From the NCBI RefSeq assembly GCF_015278315.1, contig NZ_JADIJE010000001.1:248001-312000 (forward strand): a stretch of 64,000 bases of DNA, written 5' to 3'. The DNA comes from Microbacterium ureisolvens. Lineage in GTDB: Bacteria > Actinomycetota > Actinomycetes > Actinomycetales > Microbacteriaceae. The position numbers were made by a program, and so were the translations under genes. This document shows, piece after piece, positions 25,152 to 34,760 of this stretch (position 1 is the first letter of the stretch; every line of letters starts with the position of its first letter). The notes under the pieces are model-generated. The model saw nothing but the letters and a program-made list of their open reading frames with translations. It had not been told where the DNA came from and did not search any database.

Positions 25152-26278
25152 GACGCCGCCTCCACGAGCGAGCGCTGCTTCTCGTAGAAGTGCGGCGCGT
25201 TCGCCACCAGCTGCCCCGCGCGGTAGTACGGGTCGTCCGCTCGAAGCGGCAGGGCGACCACCTCGCGCTCGAACCCGGCCTTGTAGATCGCGGTGACGAC
25301 CTCGACGGCATTGCGGCCGTCGACGCCGCCGGCGATCGGCGCACGGCCGTCACGGATCGCGGTGAGCAGATCCCCGATCTGACCCTCGTGGCCGAGGTGG
25401 TCCAGGGGCGCGCGATCCTCGACGAGGGCCTCGATGCGCGCGACCAGTTCGCTGTCACCCTCGCGCTCGGGGAATCCGTCGGGCCGCGAGCGCTCGGCGA
25501 CCACCTTCCACGGCTGCGAGACGCGCGCGTCGGCACCCTGGATCACGATCTCCTGCTCCTCCCCGTGGTGGACGACCGAGCTCGTCAGCTGTGCGAGACC
25601 CCGGTCGTACCGGAACACCGCGACCGACAGGTCTTCCACCTCCGCGTTGTCGTGCTGCGCGTTGGCGAGCATCGCCGTGACCTCGGTGGGCCGCCCGAGC
25701 AGCCACAGCAGCAGGTCGATGTGGTGGATGGCGTGGTTCAGCGTGCAGCCGCCACCCTCCTTCTCCCACGTTCCTCGCCACCACAGGTCGTAGTACGGCA
25801 TGCCCCGCCACCATGCGGAGTCCACGCGCGCGTGCGAGATGGAGCCCAGCAGCCCCGACTCCACGACCTCCTTCAGCGTCATGAGATCGTCGCGGAACCG
25901 GTTCTGCGCCACCACCGACAGCACCTTGCCCGAGCGCTCCTGGGCGGCGAGCATCGCGTCGCACTCCTCGAGCGACGGCGCCATCGGCTTCTCGACCAGC
26001 ACGTTCACGCCGGCATCGAGCGCGGCGATGGCCAGGGCCGCGTGCGTCGACGGCGGCGTCGCGATGCTCACGACGTCGAGGGCGACCTCGGCGATCATCG
26101 CCAGCGGATCGTCGAAGGCTGCGGCCTCCGCGAAGCCGAACGCCTCGGCCTTGTGAGCGGCTTTGCCCGGGATCACGTCGGCGAGTGCCACGATCTCGCA
26201 GTGCTCCGGGAAGGCGAGATAACCGCGGATGTGGGCATCCGCTATCCCGCCCGTGCCGATGATTCCGATTCTGAGCAT
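25148..26278 (-). CDS. Gfo/Idh/MocA family oxidoreductase
   Basis: A 376-residue NAD(P)-dependent dehydrogenase: GIIGTGGIADAHIRGYL, VEKPMAPSLEECDAM with the catalytic-type Lys near residue 94, and GGCTLNHAIHHIDLLLWLLG in the substrate domain. First gene of a three-gene operon (with cupin and a second Gfo/Idh). A perfect inverted repeat lies 24 bases upstream of the start. Two Gfo/Idh enzymes with a cupin suggest sequential oxidation and reduction, as in epimerisation or 3-keto-sugar chemistry, but the substrate is not known. Confidence 0.85.
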   Translation of the reverse strand: MLRIGIIGTGGIADAHIRGYLAFPEHCEIVALADVIPGKAAHKAEAFGFAEAAAFDDPLAMIAEVALDVVSIATPPSTHAALAIAALDAGVNVLVEKPMAPSLEECDAMLAAQERSGKVLSVVAQNRFRDDLMTLKEVVESGLLGSISHARVDSAWWRGMPYYDLWWRGTWEKEGGGCTLNHAIHHIDLLLWLLGRPTEVTAMLANAQHDNAEVEDLSVAVFRYDRGLAQLTSSVVHHGEEQEIVIQGADARVSQPWKVVAERSRPDGFPEREGDSELVARIEALVEDRAPLDHLGHEGQIGDLLTAIRDGRAPIAGGVDGRNAVEVVTAIYKAGFEREVVALPLRADDPYYRAGQLVANAPHFYEKQRSLVEAAS

Positions 26279-26301
26279 GTCTTGGTCGCCTCTTCGCTCT
26301 T

Positions 26302-26326
26302 TACTACGTATTACTAAGACGTAGTA
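26302..26326. promoter_or_regulatory. Perfect palindrome, probable LacI-family operator
   Basis: TACTACGT (26302-26309) and ACGTAGTA (26319-26326) are exact inverted repeats spaced by nine A+T-rich bases. The site is between the Gfo/Idh operon and the divergent LacI-type gene and close enough to the operon start to block transcription. Confidence 0.65.
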
Positions 26327-26398
26327 GATCATACTGGAGACGGACGCCGCGCCGTCAAGCGTTTTCCGTGCGGCGAGTGCTCGAGTCAAGGGAGGGAC

Positions 26399-27391
26399 AT
26401 GGAGAAGCGACCGACGAGCCACGACGTGGCGCGTCTGGCGGGCGTCTCGCAGTCGACGGTCTCGTTCGTCTTCACCGGACGCCCCGGCATCTCCGACGCG
26501 ACCCGCACGAAAGTGCTGCAGGCTGCGGCCGAACTCAGCTACCGCCCCAACCTGGCGGCGCGGTCGATGCGCACCCAGCGCACGGGGCGCTTGGCCGTCG
26601 TCGCACCCATCTCGACGCTGTATCCGGTGACGCTGCTCTCCGGCGCGATCGCGGCGGCGCAGCAGGAGGGCTATGTCGTCGAGGTGGTGAGCCTCCCCCC
26701 GACGGCCGCGGACCGAGACGAGCGGCTGGCCGAGGCGATCGCGTCGCGCCAGTACGAGGGCATCCTCTCCTTCACGCCCCTGCGGCCACCTGCCGCCGAA
26801 GAGGGCGGCGCCGTCGTGCTGGCTGTGGGCGAACTCGACGACGACCTGCACGTCACCGGCGAGTTCACCGACGCCCAGCCCGTCGTGGAGATGATGGAGC
26901 GCCTCGCCGCCCTCGGTCATCGTCGCTTCGTGCACTTCGCCGGCCCGCAGGACTACCCGTCGGCCCGCGCTCGTTGTCAGGCGTATCTCGCCACCGTCGA
27001 GCGACTGGGGGTGGAGTCGCTCGGTGTCGTCGACGGCGACTGGAGCGGGCGCTCCGGCGAAGAGGCGCTGAATGCGCTGCCCGATGACGCGCCGCCGCTC
27101 GCGGTGATCGCCGCCAACGACGTCGTCGCCACCGGCGCGATCCGGTCGGCCGCACTGCGCGGCTGGAAGGTGCCGGGAGACCTCAGCATCACCGGCTGGG
27201 ACGACCATCATCAGAGCGCCTACCTGCTGCCCTCGCTCACGAGCGTCGCTCAGGACCGCGAGCGCCTCGGCGCCCATTCGATGCGCCGACTCATCGCGGC
27301 TGTGCGGGGGGAGCCCGCCCCTGACAAGCCCGACGGTCTGCTGCGCATCATCTGGCGGGAATCGACGGGAGGCCCGGCCGCGACGACGTGA
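26399..27391 (+). CDS. LacI-family transcriptional regulator
   Basis: A 330-residue regulator: HTH and hinge in residues 1-60 (THDVARLAGVSQSTVSFVF, then YRPNLAARSMRTQRTG), followed by a periplasmic-binding-type sugar domain with AVIAANDVVATGAIRSA and a late ITGWDDHH. ATG 26399 has GGGAGGGAC directly before it. Divergent from the Gfo/Idh-cupin-Gfo/Idh operon with a perfect palindrome between, so it is almost certainly the local repressor, released by a sugar or derived ligand. Confidence 0.9.
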   Translation: MEKRPTSHDVARLAGVSQSTVSFVFTGRPGISDATRTKVLQAAAELSYRPNLAARSMRTQRTGRLAVVAPISTLYPVTLLSGAIAAAQQEGYVVEVVSLPPTAADRDERLAEAIASRQYEGILSFTPLRPPAAEEGGAVVLAVGELDDDLHVTGEFTDAQPVVEMMERLAALGHRRFVHFAGPQDYPSARARCQAYLATVERLGVESLGVVDGDWSGRSGEEALNALPDDAPPLAVIAANDVVATGAIRSAALRGWKVPGDLSITGWDDHHQSAYLLPSLTSVAQDRERLGAHSMRRLIAAVRGEPAPDKPDGLLRIIWRESTGGPAATT

Positions 27392-27480
27392 CGCCACGGA
27401 CGTCGCTCACCGCTCACAGCCCCCTGCGCGCACGACGTGGCGCACCTGGTAGACATCTCCTGGGGACTCGAAGGAGAGCG

Positions 27481-28293
27481 ATGACGGCTGCGACGGACCA
27501 CCGAACGATCCGCGTTCCGCGACTGTCCGCGGTGATTCTCGCGCTCGCGGGCGTGGCCCTGACCGGCTGCACGGCGTCGCAGCACGAGGCGGAGGCCGCG
27601 GCGCCCGACTCGCAGGCTTCGGCGCCGGCCGACCCGACACCGGAGCCCGCGGTCGCGGCGTCCGCCGGCGACGCCATTTCGGGAGTCGGGCCGATCCCTT
27701 TTCCGGGGATGGAGTTCCCGATCCCCGAGGACGCCCGCTCGGTCGTCGTCGACTTCGAGTGCGCCGGGGGCGGCTACTTCTCGGTGGAGCTCGGCGACTC
27801 GATGATGATGGGGCAGGCGCCGGTGTCCGGCCACTGCGACGGGATCAGCGAGCTCGCCTGGCCGATCACGGAACTCACCGACGGCACGCTGAGCGTCGCG
27901 ATCCCCGACGGCGTGCCGTGGGTCGCCACGCCGACCTTCTCGGCCGACGAGTTCGGCAACGACGGTGCGCTCGCGGCCGACTGCAGCCGGTTCGCCGAGA
28001 TCTACAGCGCCATCTTCAACGCCGACAGCGGCTACACGCACTACAGCGCGTTCGACGCGACCGAGTGGGCGTCGCGCGTCGATCGGGCCGTGGCCGATCT
28101 CAGCGCGCTGGCGGCCTCTTCGCAGTCAGAGCTTCGACCCGCCTTCGGGCAGCTGCGAGGCCTCGTCGCCGGCGACGATCGCACCGTCGGCGCAATCGTG
28201 ACGGTCGGCGTCCGGGCGGCGATCGCACCCATCAGCGAGGCCTGCAACAAGAACCAGACGCCGCTCATCCTCACCGGCGAGTTCGGCGGCTGA
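27481..28293 (+). CDS. Lipoprotein of unknown function
   Basis: A 270-residue exported lipoprotein: signal with lipobox ALTGC near residue 30, a 40-residue Ala/Pro-rich linker, then an all-beta segment containing VVVDFECAGGGYFSVELGDS and a paired Cys pattern (Cys in DFECAG and GHCDG), and a helical C-terminal part with Cys in AADCSR and SEACNK. I do not recognise the family. ATG 27481 is preceded by AAGGAG. Single gene. Confidence 0.75.
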   Translation: MTAATDHRTIRVPRLSAVILALAGVALTGCTASQHEAEAAAPDSQASAPADPTPEPAVAASAGDAISGVGPIPFPGMEFPIPEDARSVVVDFECAGGGYFSVELGDSMMMGQAPVSGHCDGISELAWPITELTDGTLSVAIPDGVPWVATPTFSADEFGNDGALAADCSRFAEIYSAIFNADSGYTHYSAFDATEWASRVDRAVADLSALAASSQSELRPAFGQLRGLVAGDDRTVGAIVTVGVRAAIAPISEACNKNQTPLILTGEFGG

Positions 28294-28351
28294 CCCTCAC
28301 TTGCGGCGAGTCCTCGCAGCGCGGCATCCGTCATCCCGACAGCGGGACTCG

Positions 28352-29023
28352 TCAGTCGTAGGTGTCCGTCCACGACGCGATGTCGACGCCGTGGTTGTCG
28401 GGTGACGCGAGCGACCACCAAGCGGGAGCGTGGGTGTCGTCGACGAGCCGTCCGCCGGCCGCGAGCGCGGCGCTCACCCGTTCTGGCGCCTGAGCCGCCG
28501 GCACGAAGACGTCGAAGTGCGTCCGGCCCCTTCCCGGAGCATCGCCGGTGATCGGATTGAACGCCAGCTGGGGCCCGCAGCGGAGCGGGTCGACGGCGTC
28601 CGTGTCGCCGAAGGGCTCGTACCCCAGCGCGGCCGCGAAGAAGGGACGGACGTCGGCCTCGGAGTGCTGGGCGACGTAGACGCCGATCGACTGCGCGAGC
28701 GATGGATCCGCCGTCAGGCCCAGCCCGGCGGCCGCTTGCGCCACCGTCGCCGCGAACTCCCGGGCGGCCGCGGGGATCCCTTCCGTGCTGCGATAGGGAA
28801 CACGCACGACGATCGCCTCGGGACGCAGGTCGATGTCGGGCAGGATGCCGAACCGTCGTGCGGCTTCGACGACCGGGCCGATCAGGCGCGCCGCGTCGTC
28901 GAGAGAGCCCGCCGTGAAGACCGCCTGCGGTCCGGTGCCGACCACACGCCAGTCGGAGACCCCCGGCGCTCGGTGGAACTCCGCCGCCGAGATCCAGGCC
29001 GTCCCGCTCGTCGATTCATCCAT
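28352..29023 (-). CDS. Pterin-dehydratase-like plus VOC/glyoxalase-like protein
   Basis: A 223-residue protein of two parts. Residues ~10-110 (WRVVGTGPQAVFTAGSLDDAARLIGPVVEAARRFGI) follow the fold pattern of pterin-4a-carbinolamine dehydratase; residues ~115-223 form a glyoxalase-like VOC half with YVAQHSEADVRPFFAAALGYEP and ending SPDNHGVDIASW. Such fusions occur in Actinobacteria as uncharacterised VOC proteins. ATG 29023 has GGAAGGA upstream. No metal triad could be assigned with confidence. Confidence 0.7.
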   Translation of the reverse strand: MDESTSGTAWISAAEFHRAPGVSDWRVVGTGPQAVFTAGSLDDAARLIGPVVEAARRFGILPDIDLRPEAIVVRVPYRSTEGIPAAAREFAATVAQAAAGLGLTADPSLAQSIGVYVAQHSEADVRPFFAAALGYEPFGDTDAVDPLRCGPQLAFNPITGDAPGRGRTHFDVFVPAAQAPERVSAALAAGGRLVDDTHAPAWWSLASPDNHGVDIASWTDTYD

Positions 29024-29175
29024 CGGGATCCTTCCGAAGCCGCCGGAGTCCGGGGCTGGTGCAACACCGACCCCGCGCGCGTCCACGGTACCCGGAGGCG
29101 TCCGCCGCGGCTACCGCCGTCACGTCCGACGCCGCCGCCCGGGGCGGCGAGGCGGAGCCCCGGGTGGAGCCCCGC

Positions 29176-30888
29176 TCAGCCGCAGTTCGGACGGCAGCCG
29201 CGCTGGGTGACGGCGTCGATCAGCACGGTGCCGATGTCGGTCGGCTGCAGCGCCTGGTACGCCGCTCCGTCGGTGGCCGCGGCGATCTGCTCGAGGGCCG
29301 CCTGGTCGGTGTCGGGCCCGTAGCCGATCGCGATGACGGCGACCGGCTTCGCCGGGTCGCGCAGCTTCTCGAGCTCCGCGAGCAGTCCCGGCAGGTCGAG
29401 CCCGTCGTCATCCTCGTTGACACCGTCGGTGTTGAGCAGCACGAGATGCACCTGGCCCGGCACGTACGTGTCGCGCAGGTACTGCACGGCGGCGAGCACG
29501 CTGTCGTAGAGTCCGGTGCCGCCGCCCACCAGGCTGTCGAGCGAGTTGGCCGTGTCGATGGTGCGCTGTTTGTGCGCGGGGTCGCCGAGCGGGCCGAACG
29601 GCACGATCTCCTGCCAGTCCTGGCCGCCGATGCGCCTGCTCGAGAACACCCAGGTGGCCAGCGACGAGTCGGCCGACAGCGAGTTGACGGCGCGGACCGC
29701 GGCCTGCTCGAACAGGTCGATGCGGCGCATGTCGGCTGTCGCCGGCTGGAACATCGATCCCGAGACGTCGTTGAGAGACAGCATCCGCGAGGGCGCGGTC
29801 AGCACCTGCCAGGTCCGCAGGACTTCGGCCTGGTTGACGCTGTCGGCGGGGTCGGCAGGCACCGCGGTTCCGTCCGCGTCGTCCGGCAGCGAGTCCGGCG
29901 CGTTGCCCGCCGCATCTCGCAGTCCGTTCTCCGAGAGGTGGTCGTTCCCGTCCGCGATGGCGGCGCTCAGCACTCCCACCGCCTCCCGCGTCTCGTCCGA
30001 GGCGTCGGCGAGCGTCACGAGGGGGATGCTCACCACGGGCTTCACGTCGGCGGGGTAGATCGGCACGAGTGGCACGGCCGCATCCTTGCCGTACTCCAGC
30101 ACCGCCTGCTCGGTCGCGACGGCGACGGTGGGCGTGGTCGCAGCGGATGCCGCGGCGAGGGCATCGGCCGCGGTCGGGACGACGCCCGTGTCGAGGCCGA
30201 GGACGAGTGCGGTGAACGTGCGGGCATCGCCGGCGACCGCCGTCTGCAGCGCCAGCAGCGCGGCGGAACTGGCCGCGACCGCGGTCGGGTCCGGCAGCAC
30301 GGCAGCGACCGTGCGCGCCGTGAAGCTCGCGAAGCCCGCGCCCTGCGCCTGCAGGGCAGCAGCCGTGGGCTCCGTCGCCGCGAAGACCACCGGGGTGGTG
30401 GCGACGGGATCGCTGACGACCATCTCCGCCGCGCCAGAGCCCGTGAGCTCGGCCTGTCCGGCGACCTGACTGGGCCACATGGCGGAGTCGGGCACCCAGA
30501 CGTCGAACTCTGCGGCCGAACCCGCGGCCAGCGCCGCGGCGGTGACCGCGCTGTCCTCTTCTCGCAGCGTCACCTCGAGGCAGCCGGAGTCCGATTCCGC
30601 AAGATCGGCGACGATCGCCTCCAGCGCGCCTGCGACGGCAGGGTCGGCGGTGACACGCAGAGTCACCGGCGCGCATTCGCCCGCCGACGGCGCCGCCGCC
30701 TGCTGGGGGTCATCGCCTGAGCCGCGCAGGAACAGGAATCCGAGCACGACGGCGATCGCGACGGCGAGGAGCAGGATGACGCCCAAGAGGATCAGCGAGC
30801 GTCGCCGGCGCTGCGCGGCACGTGTGGCCGCTCGCGTCGGCGAATCGCCATTGGCGGGCGTGTTCGGCTGCACTTGAACCACATGCAC
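29176..30888 (-). CDS. Membrane-anchored VWA-domain protein with binding-protein-like ectodomain
   Basis: A 570-residue protein: short cytosolic N-terminus, one transmembrane helix (SLILLGVILLLAVAIAVVLG, residues ~31-50), an extracytoplasmic region ~70-360 resembling the type-II solute-binding fold (VTLRVTADPAVAGALEAIVADL, EFDVWVPDSAMW), and a VWA domain ~375-560 with MIDAS DVSGS and a TGLYDS loop, ending GCRPNCG. Start uncertain: GTG 30888 gives this frame and the ribosome site is weak. Comparable proteins appear in actinobacterial surface or copper/metal loci; function unknown. The spacer to csoR (30889-31099) holds a palindrome and the operon terminator. Confidence 0.75.
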   Translation of the reverse strand: MHVVQVQPNTPANGDSPTRAATRAAQRRRRSLILLGVILLLAVAIAVVLGFLFLRGSGDDPQQAAAPSAGECAPVTLRVTADPAVAGALEAIVADLAESDSGCLEVTLREEDSAVTAAALAAGSAAEFDVWVPDSAMWPSQVAGQAELTGSGAAEMVVSDPVATTPVVFAATEPTAAALQAQGAGFASFTARTVAAVLPDPTAVAASSAALLALQTAVAGDARTFTALVLGLDTGVVPTAADALAAASAATTPTVAVATEQAVLEYGKDAAVPLVPIYPADVKPVVSIPLVTLADASDETREAVGVLSAAIADGNDHLSENGLRDAAGNAPDSLPDDADGTAVPADPADSVNQAEVLRTWQVLTAPSRMLSLNDVSGSMFQPATADMRRIDLFEQAAVRAVNSLSADSSLATWVFSSRRIGGQDWQEIVPFGPLGDPAHKQRTIDTANSLDSLVGGGTGLYDSVLAAVQYLRDTYVPGQVHLVLLNTDGVNEDDDGLDLPGLLAELEKLRDPAKPVAVIAIGYGPDTDQAALEQIAAATDGAAYQALQPTDIGTVLIDAVTQRGCRPNCG

Positions 30889-30926
30889 TCCGATGGACGG
30901 CGGGAGGGGGGTTCCCGCTGGCGGGG

Positions 30927-30988
30927 ATACGGCGCCGTATCAGGCAAATACGCCGTCGTACGTTGGGGGGATACTTCCTGTGGAGTAT
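30927..30988. promoter_or_regulatory. Palindromes upstream of the VWA gene
   Basis: ATACGGCGCCGTAT (30927-30940) is a perfect 14-base palindrome. ATACTTCCTGTGGAGTAT (30971-30988) is an imperfect one whose outer ATACT/AGTAT arms recall the CsoR-type sites at 34986 and 35023. They lie in the promoter region of the VWA gene, 40-100 bases before the start. Which protein binds is not known. Confidence 0.35.
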
Positions 30989-31018
30989 AGGCGACGCCGC
31001 GCAGACCTCAAACGGCGC

Positions 31019-31044
31019 GCCCGCTCGCCTCATCGCGAGCGGGC
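31019..31044 (-). terminator. Hairpin ending the copper operon
   Basis: GCCCGCTCGC (31019-31028) pairs with GCGAGCGGGC (31035-31044), six-base loop, 56 bases beyond the csoR stop in the direction of transcription. Confidence 0.65.
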
Positions 31045-31099
31045 CGGCCGAGCACCCTCACCCGACGATCACGGTCCCGGAACGCCGCGGCCCGTCCGG

Positions 31100-31405
31100 C
31101 TACGAACGCACGAGCCGGGCGATGGCGTCGCTGGCCTCCTTGATCTTCTGGTCGGCCTCCTCACCGCCGGCCCGGGCCGCGTCCACGACGCAGTGCTTGA
31201 GGTGGTCGTCGAGGAGCCCGACGGCGACGGCTTCGAGGGCGCTCTTGAGGGCGCTGATCTGCGTGAGGATGTCGATGCAGTACTTCTCCTCGTCGACCAT
31301 CCGCGAGATGCCGCGCGCCTGGCCCTCGATGCGCTTGAGCCGGTTGAGGTAGCGATCCTTGTCGGTGATGTAGCCGTGGTGCGTGTGGGTGTCGACGCTG
31401 GACAT
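31100..31405 (-). CDS. csoR: Copper-sensing repressor CsoR
   Basis: A 101-residue DUF156/CsoR repressor. The Cu(I) ligand set Cys43, His68 and Cys72 is complete (KYCIDIL; DDHLKHCVVDAA), spaced as in known CsoR proteins, and YLNRLKRIEGQARGISRMV is the DNA-binding helix region. It is the last gene of the operon copZ - anchored protein - copA - csoR, so it is autoregulated through the two operators upstream of copZ: apo-CsoR represses, Cu(I) releases it. Confidence 0.93.
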   Translation of the reverse strand: MSSVDTHTHHGYITDKDRYLNRLKRIEGQARGISRMVDEEKYCIDILTQISALKSALEAVAVGLLDDHLKHCVVDAARAGGEEADQKIKEASDAIARLVRS

Positions 31406-31434
31406 GACGAGAATTCCTTCGGTTGGTTGCCCGG

Positions 31435-33714
31435 TCAGGTGGTGGTCGGGCGGGAGCTGCCGGCGAAGCCGCGGAGTCGAAGGCTGTTGCCGACGACGAA
31501 GACACTCGACAGCGCCATGGCGGCGCCGGCGAGCATGGGGTTGAGCAGGCCCAGAGCCGCGACGGGGATCGCGGCGACGTTGTAGGCGAACGCCCAGAAC
31601 AGGTTCGACTTGATGGTCCCGAGTGTGCGCCGCGACAGTCGGATCGCGTCGACCGCGCCGCGCAGATCGCCGCGGACGAGGGTGATGTCGGATGCCTCGA
31701 TCGCGGCATCCGTTCCTCCTCCCATGGCCAGGCCGAGGTCCGCCTGGGCGAGTGCGGGGGCGTCGTTGACGCCGTCGCCGACCATCGCGACGACCTTGCC
31801 CTCCTGCTGGAGCCGGGCGATGACGTCGACCTTGCCGGCCGGGAGAACCTCGGCGATGACCTCGTCGATGCCGACCTCCGCGGCGATGCGCCGGGCCACG
31901 GCCTCGTTGTCGCCGGTGAGCAGCACCGGCGTGAGTCCCAGGGCCTTCATCTGCGCGACGGCCTCCGCGCTGGTGGGCTTGACGGTGTCGGCGACGACCA
32001 GGATGCCGCGCGCGGCACCGTCCCAGCCGACCGCGACGACGGTCTTGCCCTCGCCCTCCGCCCGCGCCTTGACGTCCGCGGTCGCCGGGCTGAGCTGCTG
32101 CGCCCAGTCCGCGAGCAGCGCCTCTCGACCGACGAGCACCGCGTGCCCGTCGACGATGCCCTGCACGCCCTTGCCCTCGAGGTTGCCGAACCCGTCCACG
32201 CCGGGCAGCGCGCCGACCTCGGCGAGGGCGCCCTTCGCGATCGCCTGTGCGATCGGATGCTCGGAGGCGTCCTCGAGGGCGCCGGCGAGCCGCAGGAGCT
32301 CTGCGCGGTCGGTCCCGGGCTCGACGATGACGTCCACGAGGCTCATCCGGCCCGACGTGACGGTGCCCGTCTTGTCGAGCACGATGGTGTCGACCTTGCG
32401 GGTGGACTCCAGCACCTCAGGGCCCTTGATGAGGATGCCGAGCTGGGCCCCGCGGCCGGTGCCGACCAGCAGCGCGGTCGGCGTGGCCAGCCCGAGCGCG
32501 CAGGGGCACGCGATGACGAGGACGGCCACCGCGGCCGTGAAGGCGGCGGATGCCGGGAAGCCGGCCCCGAGCCAGGCGCCCAGGGTCGCGGCGGCGATGA
32601 GGATCACGATGGGGACGAAGACGCCCGAGATGCGGTCGGCCAGACGCTGCGCCTCGGCCTTGCCGGTCTGCGCGTCTTCGACGAGCCGCGCCATCTGGGC
32701 CAGCTGGGTGTCGGAGCCGACACGCGTCGCGCGCACCACCAGGCGTCCGCCGGCGTTGACGGTGGCACCGGTCACCGGGTCGCCGGGGGCGACCTCGACG
32801 GGCACCGATTCGCCCGTGAGCATCGAGGCGTCGACGGCGGAGGTGCCGGACACGACGATCCCGTCGGTCGCGATCTTCTCCCCGGGACGGACGATGAACT
32901 CGTCCCCTACCCGGAGGTCGTCGATGGGGATCTTGCCCTCGACGCCGTCGCGCAGCAGCGACACGTCCTTCGCCCCGAGCTCGAGCAGGGCCCGCAGCGC
33001 GGCGCCGGCCTGACGCTTCGACCGCTTCTCGAAGTAGCGTCCGGCGAGGATGAAGACCGTCACCCCCGCACCGACCTCGAGGTAGATGTTGGCCGAGCCG
33101 TCCGTCCGCGCCAGCGTGAACTCGAAGCCGTGCGTCATCCCGGGGATGCCGGCCGTGCCGAAGAACAGCGCGTACAGCGACCAGAGGAACGCGGTGAGCG
33201 TGCCCATCGAGATGAGCGTGTCCATCGTCGCCGTGCCGTGGCGGAGGTTCGCCCATGCGGCCTTGTGGAAGGGGAACGCGCCCCACACGATCACGGGCGC
33301 CGCGAGCGCCAGCGAGGCCCACTGCCAGTACGTGAACTGCAGCGCCGGGATCATCGCCATCGCGACGACCGGGACGGTGAGCACGATCGAGATGACGAGC
33401 CGGGTGCGCAGCGACGCGAGCTCGGGATCCGCGTCGCCGGCCGCATCGGCCGAGCCGGCGGCATCCGTCTTCCGCGGCGCCGGAAGCACCGCCGTGTAGC
33501 CGGTCTTCTCGACCTCGGCGATCAGCTGCGCCGGGTCGTAGCCGGCCGGCACAGTCACCTTGGCCTTCTCGGTGGCGTAGTTGACCGTGGCGGCCACGCC
33601 GTCGAGCTTGTTCAGCTTCTTCTCGATCCGCATCGCGCAGGACGCGCACGTCATCCCGCCGATCTCGAGCTCCACGCTCGATCCGGCCGGACTCGTGGCT
33701 GCGGTCGTGCTCAT
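31435..33714 (-). CDS. copA: Cu(I)-exporting P1B-type ATPase CopA
   Basis: A 759-residue copper exporter. One N-terminal metal-binding domain (MTCASC at residues 21-26), eight-helix membrane domain with the Cu(I) motif CPC at 403-405, actuator TGES at 300-303, phosphorylation site DKTGT at 447-451, the HP dipeptide of P1B ATPases (SEHPIAQA) and hinge [10 protein letters not shown]. Located 26 bases after the His-rich protein gene and 29 before csoR. It moves Cu(I) out of the cytosol, receiving it from the CopZ chaperone encoded first in the operon. Confidence 0.95.
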   Translation of the reverse strand: MSTTAATSPAGSSVELEIGGMTCASCAMRIEKKLNKLDGVAATVNYATEKAKVTVPAGYDPAQLIAEVEKTGYTAVLPAPRKTDAAGSADAAGDADPELASLRTRLVISIVLTVPVVAMAMIPALQFTYWQWASLALAAPVIVWGAFPFHKAAWANLRHGTATMDTLISMGTLTAFLWSLYALFFGTAGIPGMTHGFEFTLARTDGSANIYLEVGAGVTVFILAGRYFEKRSKRQAGAALRALLELGAKDVSLLRDGVEGKIPIDDLRVGDEFIVRPGEKIATDGIVVSGTSAVDASMLTGESVPVEVAPGDPVTGATVNAGGRLVVRATRVGSDTQLAQMARLVEDAQTGKAEAQRLADRISGVFVPIVILIAAATLGAWLGAGFPASAAFTAAVAVLVIACPCALGLATPTALLVGTGRGAQLGILIKGPEVLESTRKVDTIVLDKTGTVTSGRMSLVDVIVEPGTDRAELLRLAGALEDASEHPIAQAIAKGALAEVGALPGVDGFGNLEGKGVQGIVDGHAVLVGREALLADWAQQLSPATADVKARAEGEGKTVVAVGWDGAARGILVVADTVKPTSAEAVAQMKALGLTPVLLTGDNEAVARRIAAEVGIDEVIAEVLPAGKVDVIARLQQEGKVVAMVGDGVNDAPALAQADLGLAMGGGTDAAIEASDITLVRGDLRGAVDAIRLSRRTLGTIKSNLFWAFAYNVAAIPVAALGLLNPMLAGAAMALSSVFVVGNSLRLRGFAGSSRPTTT

Positions 33715-33740
33715 CGCGTCATCCTCATCTGCGCACGGGG

Positions 33741-34760
33741 TCAGTGACCGTGCGGCTCCTCGTCGTGCGACTCGTCGGCCGGCTGCTCGTCCGCGGGCGC
33801 ATGCTCGGCAGGCGTCGGGTCGGTCGGCGCCTGCTCGGCGTGCGTCGGCTCCGCGGCTGAGGCCGCGCCGTCGGCGGTGTCGAGCACGAACGCGGCCGTG
33901 CGCACCTGTCCGTCCACCTGGAAGTCCAGGTACAGCAGGTAGCGGCCGGGAGTGGGCGCCTCCGCCATGAACGCGATCTCGGGTCCCGAGGTGTCGCCGG
34001 GCTGCGGCTCGTCGCCCTCGGCGTGCACGTGCAGGTAGGCGAGGTCCCCCTCGCGGAGTGCGACCAGGTGGCCGAAGGCACCGAGGTACGGCTCCAGGGT
34101 CGTGACCGGCTCACCGTCGCGGCTGACCGAGATCGTCAGGTCGCTCATGCTGCCCGCGGTCAGCTCACCGGCGATCGAGACGGTGTACCCGTCGACCTGG
34201 GCGGTCCGGGTGGGCACGGCGACGGTCGGCTGGAAGTCGCCCGCGACCTCCACCGTGCGGCTCAGGGTCAGCGGTTCGGCATCCCGATCCGCCGGCGTGA
34301 AGTCCGCGTACACCCGGTACGTTCCTGCGGCGTGCCACTGCCACGGCAGTGACCACGTGCCGGTGCGCTCGTCGAGCGTGGGATGCACGTGGCGGAAGCC
34401 GGAGCCGTCACTGCGGACGACGATCAGATGCAGATCCTTCTCGTGGGCCACTGTGAACTCGGTGAGCGGTTCCCCCGCGTCCGTCAGGATCTGGAAGCTG
34501 AGCTCGCCGGCCTCGGCGGTCGACACGGGCGCCACGATGGGTGAGAGCACGTAGCCCCCGCCGGACAGCGACACCCCGGCCGTAGCGGTCTCGGTCGTCG
34601 TCTCACTCGCGCTCACGGCGCCGTGGTCGTCCATCTCGTCCTCTTCGCTCGAGCCGGCGGCGACGCTGTCGGGGACGAACGCCGCGGCCACGCCGAAGGC
34701 GGCGGCGAATGCCAGCGCCGCTCCGGCGGCGAACAGGCCCAGCCGTCCCGCGGCGTTCAT
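33741..34760 (-). CDS. Anchored or exported His/Asp-rich copper-operon protein
   Basis: A 339-residue protein with an N-terminal hydrophobic helix ([22 protein letters not shown]), an extracytoplasmic beta-rich body (residues ~60-285) containing [20 protein letters not shown] and [11 protein letters not shown], and a His/Glu-rich tail ending EEPHGH. Proteins of this layout are commonly encoded next to copA and csoR in Actinobacteria and are thought to bind copper outside the membrane; no function is established that I know. Its ATG overlaps the copZ stop by one base (TGATG). Confidence 0.75.
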   Translation of the reverse strand: MNAAGRLGLFAAGAALAFAAAFGVAAAFVPDSVAAGSSEEDEMDDHGAVSASETTTETATAGVSLSGGGYVLSPIVAPVSTAEAGELSFQILTDAGEPLTEFTVAHEKDLHLIVVRSDGSGFRHVHPTLDERTGTWSLPWQWHAAGTYRVYADFTPADRDAEPLTLSRTVEVAGDFQPTVAVPTRTAQVDGYTVSIAGELTAGSMSDLTISVSRDGEPVTTLEPYLGAFGHLVALREGDLAYLHVHAEGDEPQPGDTSGPEIAFMAEAPTPGRYLLYLDFQVDGQVRTAAFVLDTADGAASAAEPTHAEQAPTDPTPAEHAPADEQPADESHDEEPHGH

